The position numbers and the translations under genes are program-made. A DNA stretch of 64,000 nucleotides from Alitta virens (taxonomy: Eukaryota > Annelida > Polychaeta > Phyllodocida > Nereididae): the NCBI GenBank assembly GCA_932294295.1, contig OW028576.1, forward strand, positions 25,613,227-25,677,226, read 5' to 3'. The notes beneath the pieces were generated by a model that worked only from the letters and a program-made list of their open reading frames with translations, searched no databases and had not been told where the DNA came from. The number at the start of each line of letters is the position of its first letter. The stretch's first letter is position 1. Of the stretch, positions 50,278-63,686 are shown one piece after another.

Positions 50278-51948
50278 GGGCTAGCTTGGAATTGGCTGGT
50301 GCCCTCAGACTAACCCTAAAATGTCACGTTTTCACTGTCCTCACAGTAGGTGAAGGCTATTTAGAAACTGTTCAGCAGTTTCAGTTTTCTAGTTATTATT
50401 ATTATTCTTATTATTATTATTATTATTTACAGGCAAAATTTTAGAGTTGGAGGACCAAACTTTACCACAAGGTACCCTAGGATGACCTTATTACTTTGAC
50501 CTAGTTTGTGACCTATTTTTCAAGGTCACAGGTCACCTTTAGTACAAAATTTTAAGAACTTAAAATTGGCATATCCTCTAAACCAGTGCAGTTAAATACT
50601 AATGGTCTTGGATCTTGTGATTAAATATGTTTTAAAGTGTTTTGACATTACATAATTGTGAATCACTCATGCGGAACATACCGCAATGCAACATGGAGCA
50701 GTTTTCAGTCTAGATTCGACTTGGCCAAAACCGGAAGTTGTAAGAAGCCAATGATGGTGCTAAAAGTTGCCCCTTACTCGGGGCCAGTGCAGTGTGAAAG
50801 ATGAAGATGATGTCATTAATGGTTTTTGAAATATTGAGTTTTTCACATTTTTGAATTATGAAAAATAGGTACCCATGTCCATTTCACCATGAAATATTGG
50901 TTTTAGGTTATAACATGCTATAGTAAACTACCCCAAACATGTACCCAAAACCCCCAAATCAAGTGTCAAATTTGACCTTGAAGGTCATTTTCAAGGTCAT
51001 TTTGACCTTCGAAATGTGAAAAAACAAGCAATTTTGACACTGCCACAAAAATACCTTAGAAGTAAGTGTTTGAGCTGAAAGTTTTTTCTTTGGAAGACAT
51101 TGACCAGTATTATAAGAATATGTACTCGGTTTTGACAGAAATTAATATGTTGATTTTTAAAAAATTCATAAACTCGGACAACTGTTTTTTGAGTAAAAAA
51201 AATAGTGAAAATGGTCATTTTCACTGAGAAATATTCACTTTAGCCAAATGCCAAGCATGGGTGACCCCCCTACAATTCACATATGGGCTTTCAGAATCTG
51301 CTGTCAATTTTGACATTTGACCTAAATGTCAAGGTCAAATTTAAGGTCAAACAATCTATGAAAGTTGATATTTTGAATTCTTGATTTTTTTTAAGATAGT
51401 AGAAATGCTTGGATATGGCTGATCTTTGGATATGATGTTGCCCTAATACCCTACCAACAATCTGAAATGAAATATACGTGTATAACATGTTTCTTATACT
51501 GATTCATACTGTTTAAATGACAAGAAATTGAATAATTTTGTCGGCGATTTCAACAATTTATTACTCGGCGATGCCGCAACGTAGAAAGGCGGTTCTGGTG
51601 GTCGAACAACGGGCTGCTTCTCCTCTTTAAAACGGTACAAAGATTGTGTTCGTACGTCTTGCGGCTGCCGAGTAACGGCCGATTTACTTCGGGATGTTTG
51701 CTCGTCCGTTCAGGGTTAATGAGCACATGGCCTTGTTGGTAAACAAATTGGAGTCTTATGATGTTAAGGCAAGGAGAAAAATAGTGAGGAAGGGTTTCGG
51801 GGGGCTGGCAGCAGGGTGGGCGGTTGTGAAAAAATGGTAGATAATTTGTGGCGGGGTTGCCCGGTGGCGAGAGGCTGGCTGTCAATCTGTGATTTGTTTT
51901 GGTGGGATGCTGCGGGACTGCTGTGGCCTTGCAAATGGTAGCTGTGAT
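50278..51948 (+). repeat. Repeat copy 31 (1,671 bp, 8-bp deletion in cluster A)
   Basis: Eight bases (reference offsets 232-239) are missing near 50508-50509. One TGACCT half-site and the left arm of the cluster A hairpin are lost. Three +1 insertions follow: A near 51019-51024, C near 51264-51270, and A near 51776-51781. Confidence 0.97.
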
Positions 51949-53627
51949 GGGCTAGCTTGGAATTGGCTGGTGCCCTCAGACTAACCCTAAAATGTCACGT
52001 TTTCACTGTCCTCACAGTAGGTGAAGGCTATTTAGAAAACTGTTCAGCAGTTTCAGTTTTCTAGTTATTATTATTATTCTTATTATTATTATTATTATTT
52101 ACAGGCAAAATTTTAGAGTTGGAGGACCAAACTTTACCACAAGGTACCCTAGGATGACCTTATTACTTTGACCTAGTTTGAGTGACCTTGACCTATTTTT
52201 CAAGGTCACAGGTCACCTTTAGTACAAAATTTTAAGAACTTAAAATTGGCATATCCTCTAAACCAGTGCAGTTAAATACTAATGGTCTTGGATCTTGTGA
52301 TTAAATATGTTTTAAAGTGTTTTGACATTACATAATTGTGAATCACTCATGCGGAACATACCGCAATGCAACATGGAGCAGTTTTCAGTCTAGATTCGAC
52401 TTGGCCAAAACCGGAAGTTGTAAGAAGCCAATGATGGTGCTAAAAGTTGCCCCTTACTCGGGGCCAGTGCAGTGTGAAAGATGAAGATGATGTCATTAAT
52501 GGTTTTTGAAATATTGAGTTTTTCACATTTTTGAATTATGAAAAATAGGTACCCATGTCCATTTCACCATGAAATATTGGTTTTAGGTTATAACATGCTA
52601 TAGTAAACTACCCCAAACATGTACCCAAAACCCCCCAAATCAAGTGTCAAATTTGACCTTGAAGGTCATTTTCAAGGTCATTTTGACCTTCGAAATGTGA
52701 AAAACAAGCAATTTTGACACTGCCACAAAAATACCTTAGAAGTAAGTGTTTGAGCTGAAAGTTTTTTCTTTGGAAGACATTGACCAGTATTATAAGAATA
52801 TGTACTCGGTTTTGACAGAAATTAATATGTTGATTTTTAAAAAATTCATAAACTCGGACAACTGTTTTTTGAGTAAAAAAAATAGTGAAAATGGTCATTT
52901 TCACTGAGAAATATTCACTTTAGCCAAATGCCAAGCATGGGTGACCCCCCTACAATTCACATATGGGCTTTCAGAATCTGCTGTCAATTTTGACATTTGA
53001 CCTAAATGTCAAGGTCAAATTTAAGGTCAAACAATCTATGAAAGTTGATATTTTGAATTCTTGATTTTTTTTAAGATAGTAGAAATGCTTGGATATGGCT
53101 GATCTTTGGATATGATGTTGCCCTAATACCCTACCAACAATCTGAAATGAAATATACGTGTATAACATGTTTCTTATACTGATTCATACTGTTTAAATGA
53201 CAAGAAATTGAATAATTTTGTCGGCGATTTCAACAATTTATTACTCGGCGATGCCGCAACGTAGAAAGGCGGTTCTGGTGGTCGAACAACGGGCTGCTTC
53301 TCCTCTTTAAAACGGTACAAAGATTGTGTTCGTACGTCTTGCGGCTGCCGAGTAACGGCCGATTTACTTCGGGATGTTTGCTCGTCCGTTCAGGGTTAAT
53401 GAGCACATGGCCTTGTTGGTAAACAAATTGGAGTCTTATGATGTTAAGGCAAGGAGAAAATAGTGAGGAAGGGTTTCGGGGGGCTGGCAGCAGGGTGGGC
53501 GGTTGTGAAAAAATGGTAGATAATTTGTGGCGGGGTTGCCCGGTGGCGAGAGGCTGGCTGTCAATCTGTGATTTGTTTTGGTGGGATGCTGCGGGACTGC
53601 TGTGGCCTTGCAAATGGTAGCTGTGAT
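51949..53627 (+). repeat. Repeat copy 32 (1,679 bp)
   Basis: Three +1 homopolymer insertions: A near 52036-52040, C near 52631-52636, and C near 52944-52950. Confidence 0.97.
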
Positions 53628-55304
53628 GGGCTAGCTTGGAATTGGCTGGTGCCCTCAGACTAACCCTAAAATGTCACGTTTTCACTGTCCTCACAGTAGG
53701 TGAAGGCTATTTAGAAACTGTTCAGCAGTTTCAGTTTTCTAGTTATTATTATTATTCTTATTATTATTATTATTATTTACAGGCAAAATTTTAGAGTTGG
53801 AGGACCAAACTTTACCACAAGGTACCCTAGGATGACCTTATTACTTTGACCTAGTTTGAGTGACCTTGACCTATTTTTCAAGGTCACAGGTCACCTTTAG
53901 TACAAAATTTTAAGAACTTAAAATTGGCATATCCTCTAAACCCAGTGCAGTTAAATACTAATGGTCTTGGATCTTGTGATTAAATATGTTTTAAAGTGTT
54001 TTGACATTACATAATTGTGAATCACTCATGCGGAACATACCGCAATGCAACATGGAGCAGTTTTCAGTCTAGATTCGACTTGGCCAAAACCGGAAGTTGT
54101 AAGAAGCCAATGATGGTGCTAAAAGTTGCCCCTTACTCGGGGCCAGTGCAGTGTGAAAGATGAAGATGATGTCATTAATGGTTTTTGAAATATTGAGTTT
54201 TTCACATTTTTGAATTATGAAAAATAGGTACCCATGTCCATTTCACCATGAAATATTGGTTTTAGGTTATAACATGCTATAGTAAACTACCCCAAACATG
54301 TACCCAAAACCCCCAAATCAAGTGTCAAATTTGACCTTGAAGGTCATTTTCAAGGTCATTTTGACCTTCGAAATGTGAAAAACAAGCAATTTTGACACTG
54401 CCACAAAAATACCTTAGAAGTAAGTGTTTGAGCTGAAAGTTTTTTCTTTGGAAGACATTGACCAGTATTATAAGAATATGTACTCGGTTTTGACAGAAAT
54501 TAATATGTTGATTTTTAAAAAATTCATAAACTCGGACAACTGTTTTTTGAGTAAAAAAAATAGTGAAAATGGTCATTTTCACTGAGAAATATTCACTTTA
54601 GCCAAATGCCAAGCATGGGTGACCCCCTACAATTCACATATGGGCTTTCAGAATCTGCTGTCAATTTTGACATTTGACCTAAATGTCAAGGTCAAATTTA
54701 AGGTCAAACAATCTATGAAAGTTGATATTTTGAATTCTTGATTTTTTTTAAGATAGTAGAAATGCTTGGATATGGCTGATCTTTGGATATGATGTTGCCC
54801 TAATACCCTACCAACAATCTGAAATGAAATATACGTGTATAACATGTTTCTTATACTGATTCATACTGTTTAAATGACAAGAAATTGAATAATTTTGTCG
54901 GCGATTTCAACAATTTATTACTCGGCGATGCCGCAACGTAGAAAGGCGGTTCTGGTGGTCGAACAACGGGCTGCTTCTCCTCTTTAAAACGGTACAAAGA
55001 TTGTGTTCGTACGTCTTGCGGCTGCCGAGTAACGGCCGATTTACTTCGGGATGTTTGCTCGTCCGTTCAGGGTTAATGAGCACATGGCCTTGTTGGTAAA
55101 CAAATTGGAGTCTTATGATGTTAAGGCAAGGAGAAAATAGTGAGGAAGGGTTTCGGGGGGCTGGCAGCAGGGTGGGCGGTTGTGAAAAAATGGTAGATAA
55201 TTTGTGGCGGGGTTGCCCGGTGGCGAGAGGCTGGCTGTCAATCTGTGATTTGTTTTGGTGGGATGCTGCGGGACTGCTGTGGCCTTGCAAATGGTAGCTG
55301 TGAT
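53628..55304 (+). repeat. Repeat copy 33 (1,677 bp)
   Basis: One insertion: +C near 53941-53943 (AAACCCAGTGC). Confidence 0.97.
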
Positions 55305-56982
55305 GGGCTAGCTTGGAATTGGCTGGTGCCCTCAGACTAACCCTAAAATGTCACGTTTTCACTGTCCTCACAGTAGGTGAAGGCTATTTAGAAACTGTTC
55401 AGCAGTTTCAGTTTTCTAGTTATTATTATTATTCTTATTATTATTATTATTATTTACAGGCAAAATTTTAGAGTTGGAGGACCAAACTTTACCACAAGGT
55501 ACCCTAGGATGACCTTATTACTTTGACCTAGTTTGAGTGACCTTGACCTATTTTTCAAGGTCACAGGTCACCTTTAGTACAAAATTTTAAGAACTTAAAA
55601 TTGGCATATCCTCTAAACCAGTGCAGTTAAATACTAATGGTCTTGGATCTTGTGATTAAATATGTTTTAAAGTGTTTTGACATTACATAATTGTGAATCA
55701 CTCATGCGGAACATACCGCAATGCAACATGGAGCAGTTTTCAGTCTAGATTCGACTTGGCCAAAACCGGAAGTTGTAAGAAGCCAATGATGGTGCTAAAA
55801 GTTGCCCCTTACTCGGGGCCAGTGCAGTGTGAAAGATGAAGATGATGTCATTAATGGTTTTTGAAATATTGAGTTTTTCACATTTTTGAATTATGAAAAA
55901 TAGGTACCCATGTCCATTTCACCATGAAATATTGGTTTTAGGTTATAACATGCTATAGTAAACTACCCCCAAACATGTACCCAAAACCCCCAAATCAAGT
56001 GTCAAATTTGACCTTGAAGGTCATTTTCAAGGTCATTTTGACCTTCGAAATGTGAAAAACAAGCAATTTTGACACTGCCACAAAAATACCTTAGAAGTAA
56101 GTGTTTGAGCTGAAAGTTTTTTCTTTGGAAGACATTGACCAGTATTATAAGAATATGTACTCGGTTTTGACAGAAATTAATATGTTGATTTTTAAAAAAT
56201 TCATAAACTCGGACAACTGTTTTTTGAGTAAAAAAAATAGTGAAAATGGTCATTTTCACTGAGAAATATTCACTTTAGCCAAATGCCAAGCATGGGTGAC
56301 CCCCTACAATTCACATATGGGCTTTCAGAATCTGCTGTCAATTTTGACATTTGACCTAAATGTCAAGGTCAAATTTAAGGTCAAACAATCTATGAAAGTT
56401 GATATTTTGAATTCTTGATTTTTTTTAAGATAGTAGAAATGCTTGGATATGGCTGATCTTTGGATATGATGTTGCCCTAATACCCCTACCAACAATCTGA
56501 AATGAAATATACGTGTATAACATGTTTCTTATACTGATTCATACTGTTTAAATGACAAGAAATTGAATAATTTTGTCGGCGATTTCAACAATTTATTACT
56601 CGGCGATGCCGCAACGTAGAAAGGCGGTTCTGGTGGTCGAACAACGGGCTGCTTCTCCTCTTTAAAACGGTACAAAGATTGTGTTCGTACGTCTTGCGGC
56701 TGCCGAGTAACGGCCGATTTACTTCGGGATGTTTGCTCGTCCGTTCAGGGTTAATGAGCACATGGCCTTGTTGGTAAACAAATTGGAGTCTTATGATGTT
56801 AAGGCAAGGAGAAAATAGTGAGGAAGGGTTTCGGGGGGCTGGCAGCAGGGTGGGCGGTTGTGAAAAAATGGTAGATAATTTGTGGCGGGGTTGCCCGGTG
56901 GCGAGAGGCTGGCTGTCAATCTGTGATTTGTTTTGGTGGGATGCTGCGGGACTGCTGTGGCCTTGCAAATGGTAGCTGTGAT
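55305..56982 (+). repeat. Repeat copy 34 (1,678 bp)
   Basis: Two +1 C insertions: CTACCCCCAAAC near 55966-55970 and AATACCCCTACC near 56483-56486. It is the last copy of the indel-rich block. Confidence 0.97.
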
Positions 56983-58658
56983 GGGCTAGCTTGGAATTGG
57001 CTGGTGCCCTCAGACTAACCCTAAAATGTCACGTTTTCACTGTCCTCACAGTAGGTGAAGGCTATTTAGAAACTGTTCAGCAGTTTCAGTTTTCTAGTTA
57101 TTATTATTATTCTTATTATTATTATTATTATTTACAGGCAAAATTTTAGAGTTGGAGGACCAAACTTTACCACAAGGTACCCTAGGATGACCTTATTACT
57201 TTGACCTAGTTTGAGTGACCTTGACCTATTTTTCAAGGTCACAGGTCACCTTTAGTACAAAATTTTAAGAACTTAAAATTGGCATATCCTCTAAACCAGT
57301 GCAGTTAAATACTAATGGTCTTGGATCTTGTGATTAAATATGTTTTAAAGTGTTTTGACATTACATAATTGTGAATCACTCATGCGGAACATACCGCAAT
57401 GCAACATGGAGCAGTTTTCAGTCTAGATTCGACTTGGCCAAAACCGGAAGTTGTAAGAAGCCAATGATGGTGCTAAAAGTTGCCCCTTACTCGGGGCCAG
57501 TGCAGTGTGAAAGATGAAGATGATGTCATTAATGGTTTTTGAAATATTGAGTTTTTCACATTTTTGAATTATGAAAAATAGGTACCCATGTCCATTTCAC
57601 CATGAAATATTGGTTTTAGGTTATAACATGCTATAGTAAACTACCCCAAACATGTACCCAAAACCCCCAAATCAAGTGTCAAATTTGACCTTGAAGGTCA
57701 TTTTCAAGGTCATTTTGACCTTCGAAATGTGAAAAACAAGCAATTTTGACACTGCCACAAAAATACCTTAGAAGTAAGTGTTTGAGCTGAAAGTTTTTTC
57801 TTTGGAAGACATTGACCAGTATTATAAGAATATGTACTCGGTTTTGACAGAAATTAATATGTTGATTTTTAAAAAATTCATAAACTCGGACAACTGTTTT
57901 TTGAGTAAAAAAAATAGTGAAAATGGTCATTTTCACTGAGAAATATTCACTTTAGCCAAATGCCAAGCATGGGTGACCCCCTACAATTCACATATGGGCT
58001 TTCAGAATCTGCTGTCAATTTTGACATTTGACCTAAATGTCAAGGTCAAATTTAAGGTCAAACAATCTATGAAAGTTGATATTTTGAATTCTTGATTTTT
58101 TTTAAGATAGTAGAAATGCTTGGATATGGCTGATCTTTGGATATGATGTTGCCCTAATACCCTACCAACAATCTGAAATGAAATATACGTGTATAACATG
58201 TTTCTTATACTGATTCATACTGTTTAAATGACAAGAAATTGAATAATTTTGTCGGCGATTTCAACAATTTATTACTCGGCGATGCCGCAACGTAGAAAGG
58301 CGGTTCTGGTGGTCGAACAACGGGCTGCTTCTCCTCTTTAAAACGGTACAAAGATTGTGTTCGTACGTCTTGCGGCTGCCGAGTAACGGCCGATTTACTT
58401 CGGGATGTTTGCTCGTCCGTTCAGGGTTAATGAGCACATGGCCTTGTTGGTAAACAAATTGGAGTCTTATGATGTTAAGGCAAGGAGAAAATAGTGAGGA
58501 AGGGTTTCGGGGGGCTGGCAGCAGGGTGGGCGGTTGTGAAAAAATGGTAGATAATTTGTGGCGGGGTTGCCCGGTGGCGAGAGGCTGGCTGTCAATCTGT
58601 GATTTGTTTTGGTGGGATGCTGCGGGACTGCTGTGGCCTTGCAAATGGTAGCTGTGAT
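56983..58658 (+). repeat. Repeat copy 35 (1,676 bp)
   Basis: Same length and landmarks as copy 1; start of the clean right block. Confidence 0.98.
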
Positions 58659-60334
58659 GGGCTAGCTTGGAATTGGCTGGTGCCCTCAGACTAACCCTAA
58701 AATGTCACGTTTTCACTGTCCTCACAGTAGGTGAAGGCTATTTAGAAACTGTTCAGCAGTTTCAGTTTTCTAGTTATTATTATTATTCTTATTATTATTA
58801 TTATTATTTACAGGCAAAATTTTAGAGTTGGAGGACCAAACTTTACCACAAGGTACCCTAGGATGACCTTATTACTTTGACCTAGTTTGAGTGACCTTGA
58901 CCTATTTTTCAAGGTCACAGGTCACCTTTAGTACAAAATTTTAAGAACTTAAAATTGGCATATCCTCTAAACCAGTGCAGTTAAATACTAATGGTCTTGG
59001 ATCTTGTGATTAAATATGTTTTAAAGTGTTTTGACATTACATAATTGTGAATCACTCATGCGGAACATACCGCAATGCAACATGGAGCAGTTTTCAGTCT
59101 AGATTCGACTTGGCCAAAACCGGAAGTTGTAAGAAGCCAATGATGGTGCTAAAAGTTGCCCCTTACTCGGGGCCAGTGCAGTGTGAAAGATGAAGATGAT
59201 GTCATTAATGGTTTTTGAAATATTGAGTTTTTCACATTTTTGAATTATGAAAAATAGGTACCCATGTCCATTTCACCATGAAATATTGGTTTTAGGTTAT
59301 AACATGCTATAGTAAACTACCCCAAACATGTACCCAAAACCCCCAAATCAAGTGTCAAATTTGACCTTGAAGGTCATTTTCAAGGTCATTTTGACCTTCG
59401 AAATGTGAAAAACAAGCAATTTTGACACTGCCACAAAAATACCTTAGAAGTAAGTGTTTGAGCTGAAAGTTTTTTCTTTGGAAGACATTGACCAGTATTA
59501 TAAGAATATGTACTCGGTTTTGACAGAAATTAATATGTTGATTTTTAAAAAATTCATAAACTCGGACAACTGTTTTTTGAGTAAAAAAAATAGTGAAAAT
59601 GGTCATTTTCACTGAGAAATATTCACTTTAGCCAAATGCCAAGCATGGGTGACCCCCTACAATTCACATATGGGCTTTCAGAATCTGCTGTCAATTTTGA
59701 CATTTGACCTAAATGTCAAGGTCAAATTTAAGGTCAAACAATCTATGAAAGTTGATATTTTGAATTCTTGATTTTTTTTAAGATAGTAGAAATGCTTGGA
59801 TATGGCTGATCTTTGGATATGATGTTGCCCTAATACCCTACCAACAATCTGAAATGAAATATACGTGTATAACATGTTTCTTATACTGATTCATACTGTT
59901 TAAATGACAAGAAATTGAATAATTTTGTCGGCGATTTCAACAATTTATTACTCGGCGATGCCGCAACGTAGAAAGGCGGTTCTGGTGGTCGAACAACGGG
60001 CTGCTTCTCCTCTTTAAAACGGTACAAAGATTGTGTTCGTACGTCTTGCGGCTGCCGAGTAACGGCCGATTTACTTCGGGATGTTTGCTCGTCCGTTCAG
60101 GGTTAATGAGCACATGGCCTTGTTGGTAAACAAATTGGAGTCTTATGATGTTAAGGCAAGGAGAAAATAGTGAGGAAGGGTTTCGGGGGGCTGGCAGCAG
60201 GGTGGGCGGTTGTGAAAAAATGGTAGATAATTTGTGGCGGGGTTGCCCGGTGGCGAGAGGCTGGCTGTCAATCTGTGATTTGTTTTGGTGGGATGCTGCG
60301 GGACTGCTGTGGCCTTGCAAATGGTAGCTGTGAT
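58659..60334 (+). repeat. Repeat copy 36 (1,676 bp)
   Basis: Same length and landmarks as copy 1; no difference noticed. Confidence 0.98.
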
Positions 60335-62010
60335 GGGCTAGCTTGGAATTGGCTGGTGCCCTCAGACTAACCCTAAAATGTCACGTTTTCACTGTCCTCA
60401 CAGTAGGTGAAGGCTATTTAGAAACTGTTCAGCAGTTTCAGTTTTCTAGTTATTATTATTATTCTTATTATTATTATTATTATTTACAGGCAAAATTTTA
60501 GAGTTGGAGGACCAAACTTTACCACAAGGTACCCTAGGATGACCTTATTACTTTGACCTAGTTTGAGTGACCTTGACCTATTTTTCAAGGTCACAGGTCA
60601 CCTTTAGTACAAAATTTTAAGAACTTAAAATTGGCATATCCTCTAAACCAGTGCAGTTAAATACTAATGGTCTTGGATCTTGTGATTAAATATGTTTTAA
60701 AGTGTTTTGACATTACATAATTGTGAATCACTCATGCGGAACATACCGCAATGCAACATGGAGCAGTTTTCAGTCTAGATTCGACTTGGCCAAAACCGGA
60801 AGTTGTAAGAAGCCAATGATGGTGCTAAAAGTTGCCCCTTACTCGGGGCCAGTGCAGTGTGAAAGATGAAGATGATGTCATTAATGGTTTTTGAAATATT
60901 GAGTTTTTCACATTTTTGAATTATGAAAAATAGGTACCCATGTCCATTTCACCATGAAATATTGGTTTTAGGTTATAACATGCTATAGTAAACTACCCCA
61001 AACATGTACCCAAAACCCCCAAATCAAGTGTCAAATTTGACCTTGAAGGTCATTTTCAAGGTCATTTTGACCTTCGAAATGTGAAAAACAAGCAATTTTG
61101 ACACTGCCACAAAAATACCTTAGAAGTAAGTGTTTGAGCTGAAAGTTTTTTCTTTGGAAGACATTGACCAGTATTATAAGAATATGTACTCGGTTTTGAC
61201 AGAAATTAATATGTTGATTTTTAAAAAATTCATAAACTCGGACAACTGTTTTTTGAGTAAAAAAAATAGTGAAAATGGTCATTTTCACTGAGAAATATTC
61301 ACTTTAGCCAAATGCCAAGCATGGGTGACCCCCTACAATTCACATATGGGCTTTCAGAATCTGCTGTCAATTTTGACATTTGACCTAAATGTCAAGGTCA
61401 AATTTAAGGTCAAACAATCTATGAAAGTTGATATTTTGAATTCTTGATTTTTTTTAAGATAGTAGAAATGCTTGGATATGGCTGATCTTTGGATATGATG
61501 TTGCCCTAATACCCTACCAACAATCTGAAATGAAATATACGTGTATAACATGTTTCTTATACTGATTCATACTGTTTAAATGACAAGAAATTGAATAATT
61601 TTGTCGGCGATTTCAACAATTTATTACTCGGCGATGCCGCAACGTAGAAAGGCGGTTCTGGTGGTCGAACAACGGGCTGCTTCTCCTCTTTAAAACGGTA
61701 CAAAGATTGTGTTCGTACGTCTTGCGGCTGCCGAGTAACGGCCGATTTACTTCGGGATGTTTGCTCGTCCGTTCAGGGTTAATGAGCACATGGCCTTGTT
61801 GGTAAACAAATTGGAGTCTTATGATGTTAAGGCAAGGAGAAAATAGTGAGGAAGGGTTTCGGGGGGCTGGCAGCAGGGTGGGCGGTTGTGAAAACATGGT
61901 AGATAATTTGTGGCGGGGTTGCCCGGTGGCGAGAGGCTGGCTGTCAATCTGTGATTTGTTTTGGTGGGATGCTGCGGGACTGCTGTGGCCTTGCAAATGG
62001 TAGCTGTGAT
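60335..62010 (+). repeat. Repeat copy 37 (1,676 bp, one substitution)
   Basis: One A-to-C substitution at 61895 (GAAAACATGG instead of GAAAAAATGG). It is one of only two base substitutions I noticed in the window. It gives Ile to Met in the minus-strand 127-codon frame. Confidence 0.97.
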
Positions 62011-63686
62011 GGGCTAGCTTGGAATTGGCTGGTGCCCTCAGACTAACCCTAAAATGTCACGTTTTCACTGTCCTCACAGTAGGTGAAGGCTATTTAGAAA
62101 CTGTTCAGCAGTTTCAGTTTTCTAGTTATTATTATTATTCTTATTATTATTATTATTATTTACAGGCAAAATTTTAGAGTTGGAGGACCAAACTTTACCA
62201 CAAGGTACCCTAGGATGACCTTATTACTTTGACCTAGTTTGAGTGACCTTGACCTATTTTTCAAGGTCACAGGTCACCTTTAGTACAAAATTTTAAGAAC
62301 TTAAAATTGGCATATCCTCTAAACCAGTGCAGTTAAATACTAATGGTCTTGGATCTTGTGATTAAATATGTTTTAAAGTGTTTTGACATTACATAATTGT
62401 GAATCACTCATGCGGAACATACCGCAATGCAACATGGAGCAGTTTTCAGTCTAGATTCGACTTGGCCAAAACCGGAAGTTGTAAGAAGCCAATGATGGTG
62501 CTAAAAGTTGCCCCTTACTCGGGGCCAGTGCAGTGTGAAAGATGAAGATGATGTCATTAATGGTTTTTGAAATATTGAGTTTTTCACATTTTTGAATTAT
62601 GAAAAATAGGTACCCATGTCCATTTCACCATGAAATATTGGTTTTAGGTTATAACATGCTATAGTAAACTACCCCAAACATGTACCCAAAACCCCCAAAT
62701 CAAGTGTCAAATTTGACCTTGAAGGTCATTTTCAAGGTCATTTTGACCTTCGAAATGTGAAAAACAAGCAATTTTGACACTGCCACAAAAATACCTTAGA
62801 AGTAAGTGTTTGAGCTGAAAGTTTTTTCTTTGGAAGACATTGACCAGTATTATAAGAATATGTACTCGGTTTTGACAGAAATTAATATGTTGATTTTTAA
62901 AAAATTCATAAACTCGGACAACTGTTTTTTGAGTAAAAAAAATAGTGAAAATGGTCATTTTCACTGAGAAATATTCACTTTAGCCAAATGCCAAGCATGG
63001 GTGACCCCCTACAATTCACATATGGGCTTTCAGAATCTGCTGTCAATTTTGACATTTGACCTAAATGTCAAGGTCAAATTTAAGGTCAAACAATCTATGA
63101 AAGTTGATATTTTGAATTCTTGATTTTTTTTAAGATAGTAGAAATGCTTGGATATGGCTGATCTTTGGATATGATGTTGCCCTAATACCCTACCAACAAT
63201 CTGAAATGAAATATACGTGTATAACATGTTTCTTATACTGATTCATACTGTTTAAATGACAAGAAATTGAATAATTTTGTCGGCGATTTCAACAATTTAT
63301 TACTCGGCGATGCCGCAACGTAGAAAGGCGGTTCTGGTGGTCGAACAACGGGCTGCTTCTCCTCTTTAAAACGGTACAAAGATTGTGTTCGTACGTCTTG
63401 CGGCTGCCGAGTAACGGCCGATTTACTTCGGGATGTTTGCTCGTCCGTTCAGGGTTAATGAGCACATGGCCTTGTTGGTAAACAAATTGGAGTCTTATGA
63501 TGTTAAGGCAAGGAGAAAATAGTGAGGAAGGGTTTCGGGGGGCTGGCAGCAGGGTGGGCGGTTGTGAAAAAATGGTAGATAATTTGTGGCGGGGTTGCCC
63601 GGTGGCGAGAGGCTGGCTGTCAATCTGTGATTTGTTTTGGTGGGATGCTGCGGGACTGCTGTGGCCTTGCAAATGGTAGCTGTGAT
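62011..63686 (+). repeat. Repeat copy 38 (1,676 bp)
   Basis: Same length and landmarks as copy 1; no difference noticed. Confidence 0.98.
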
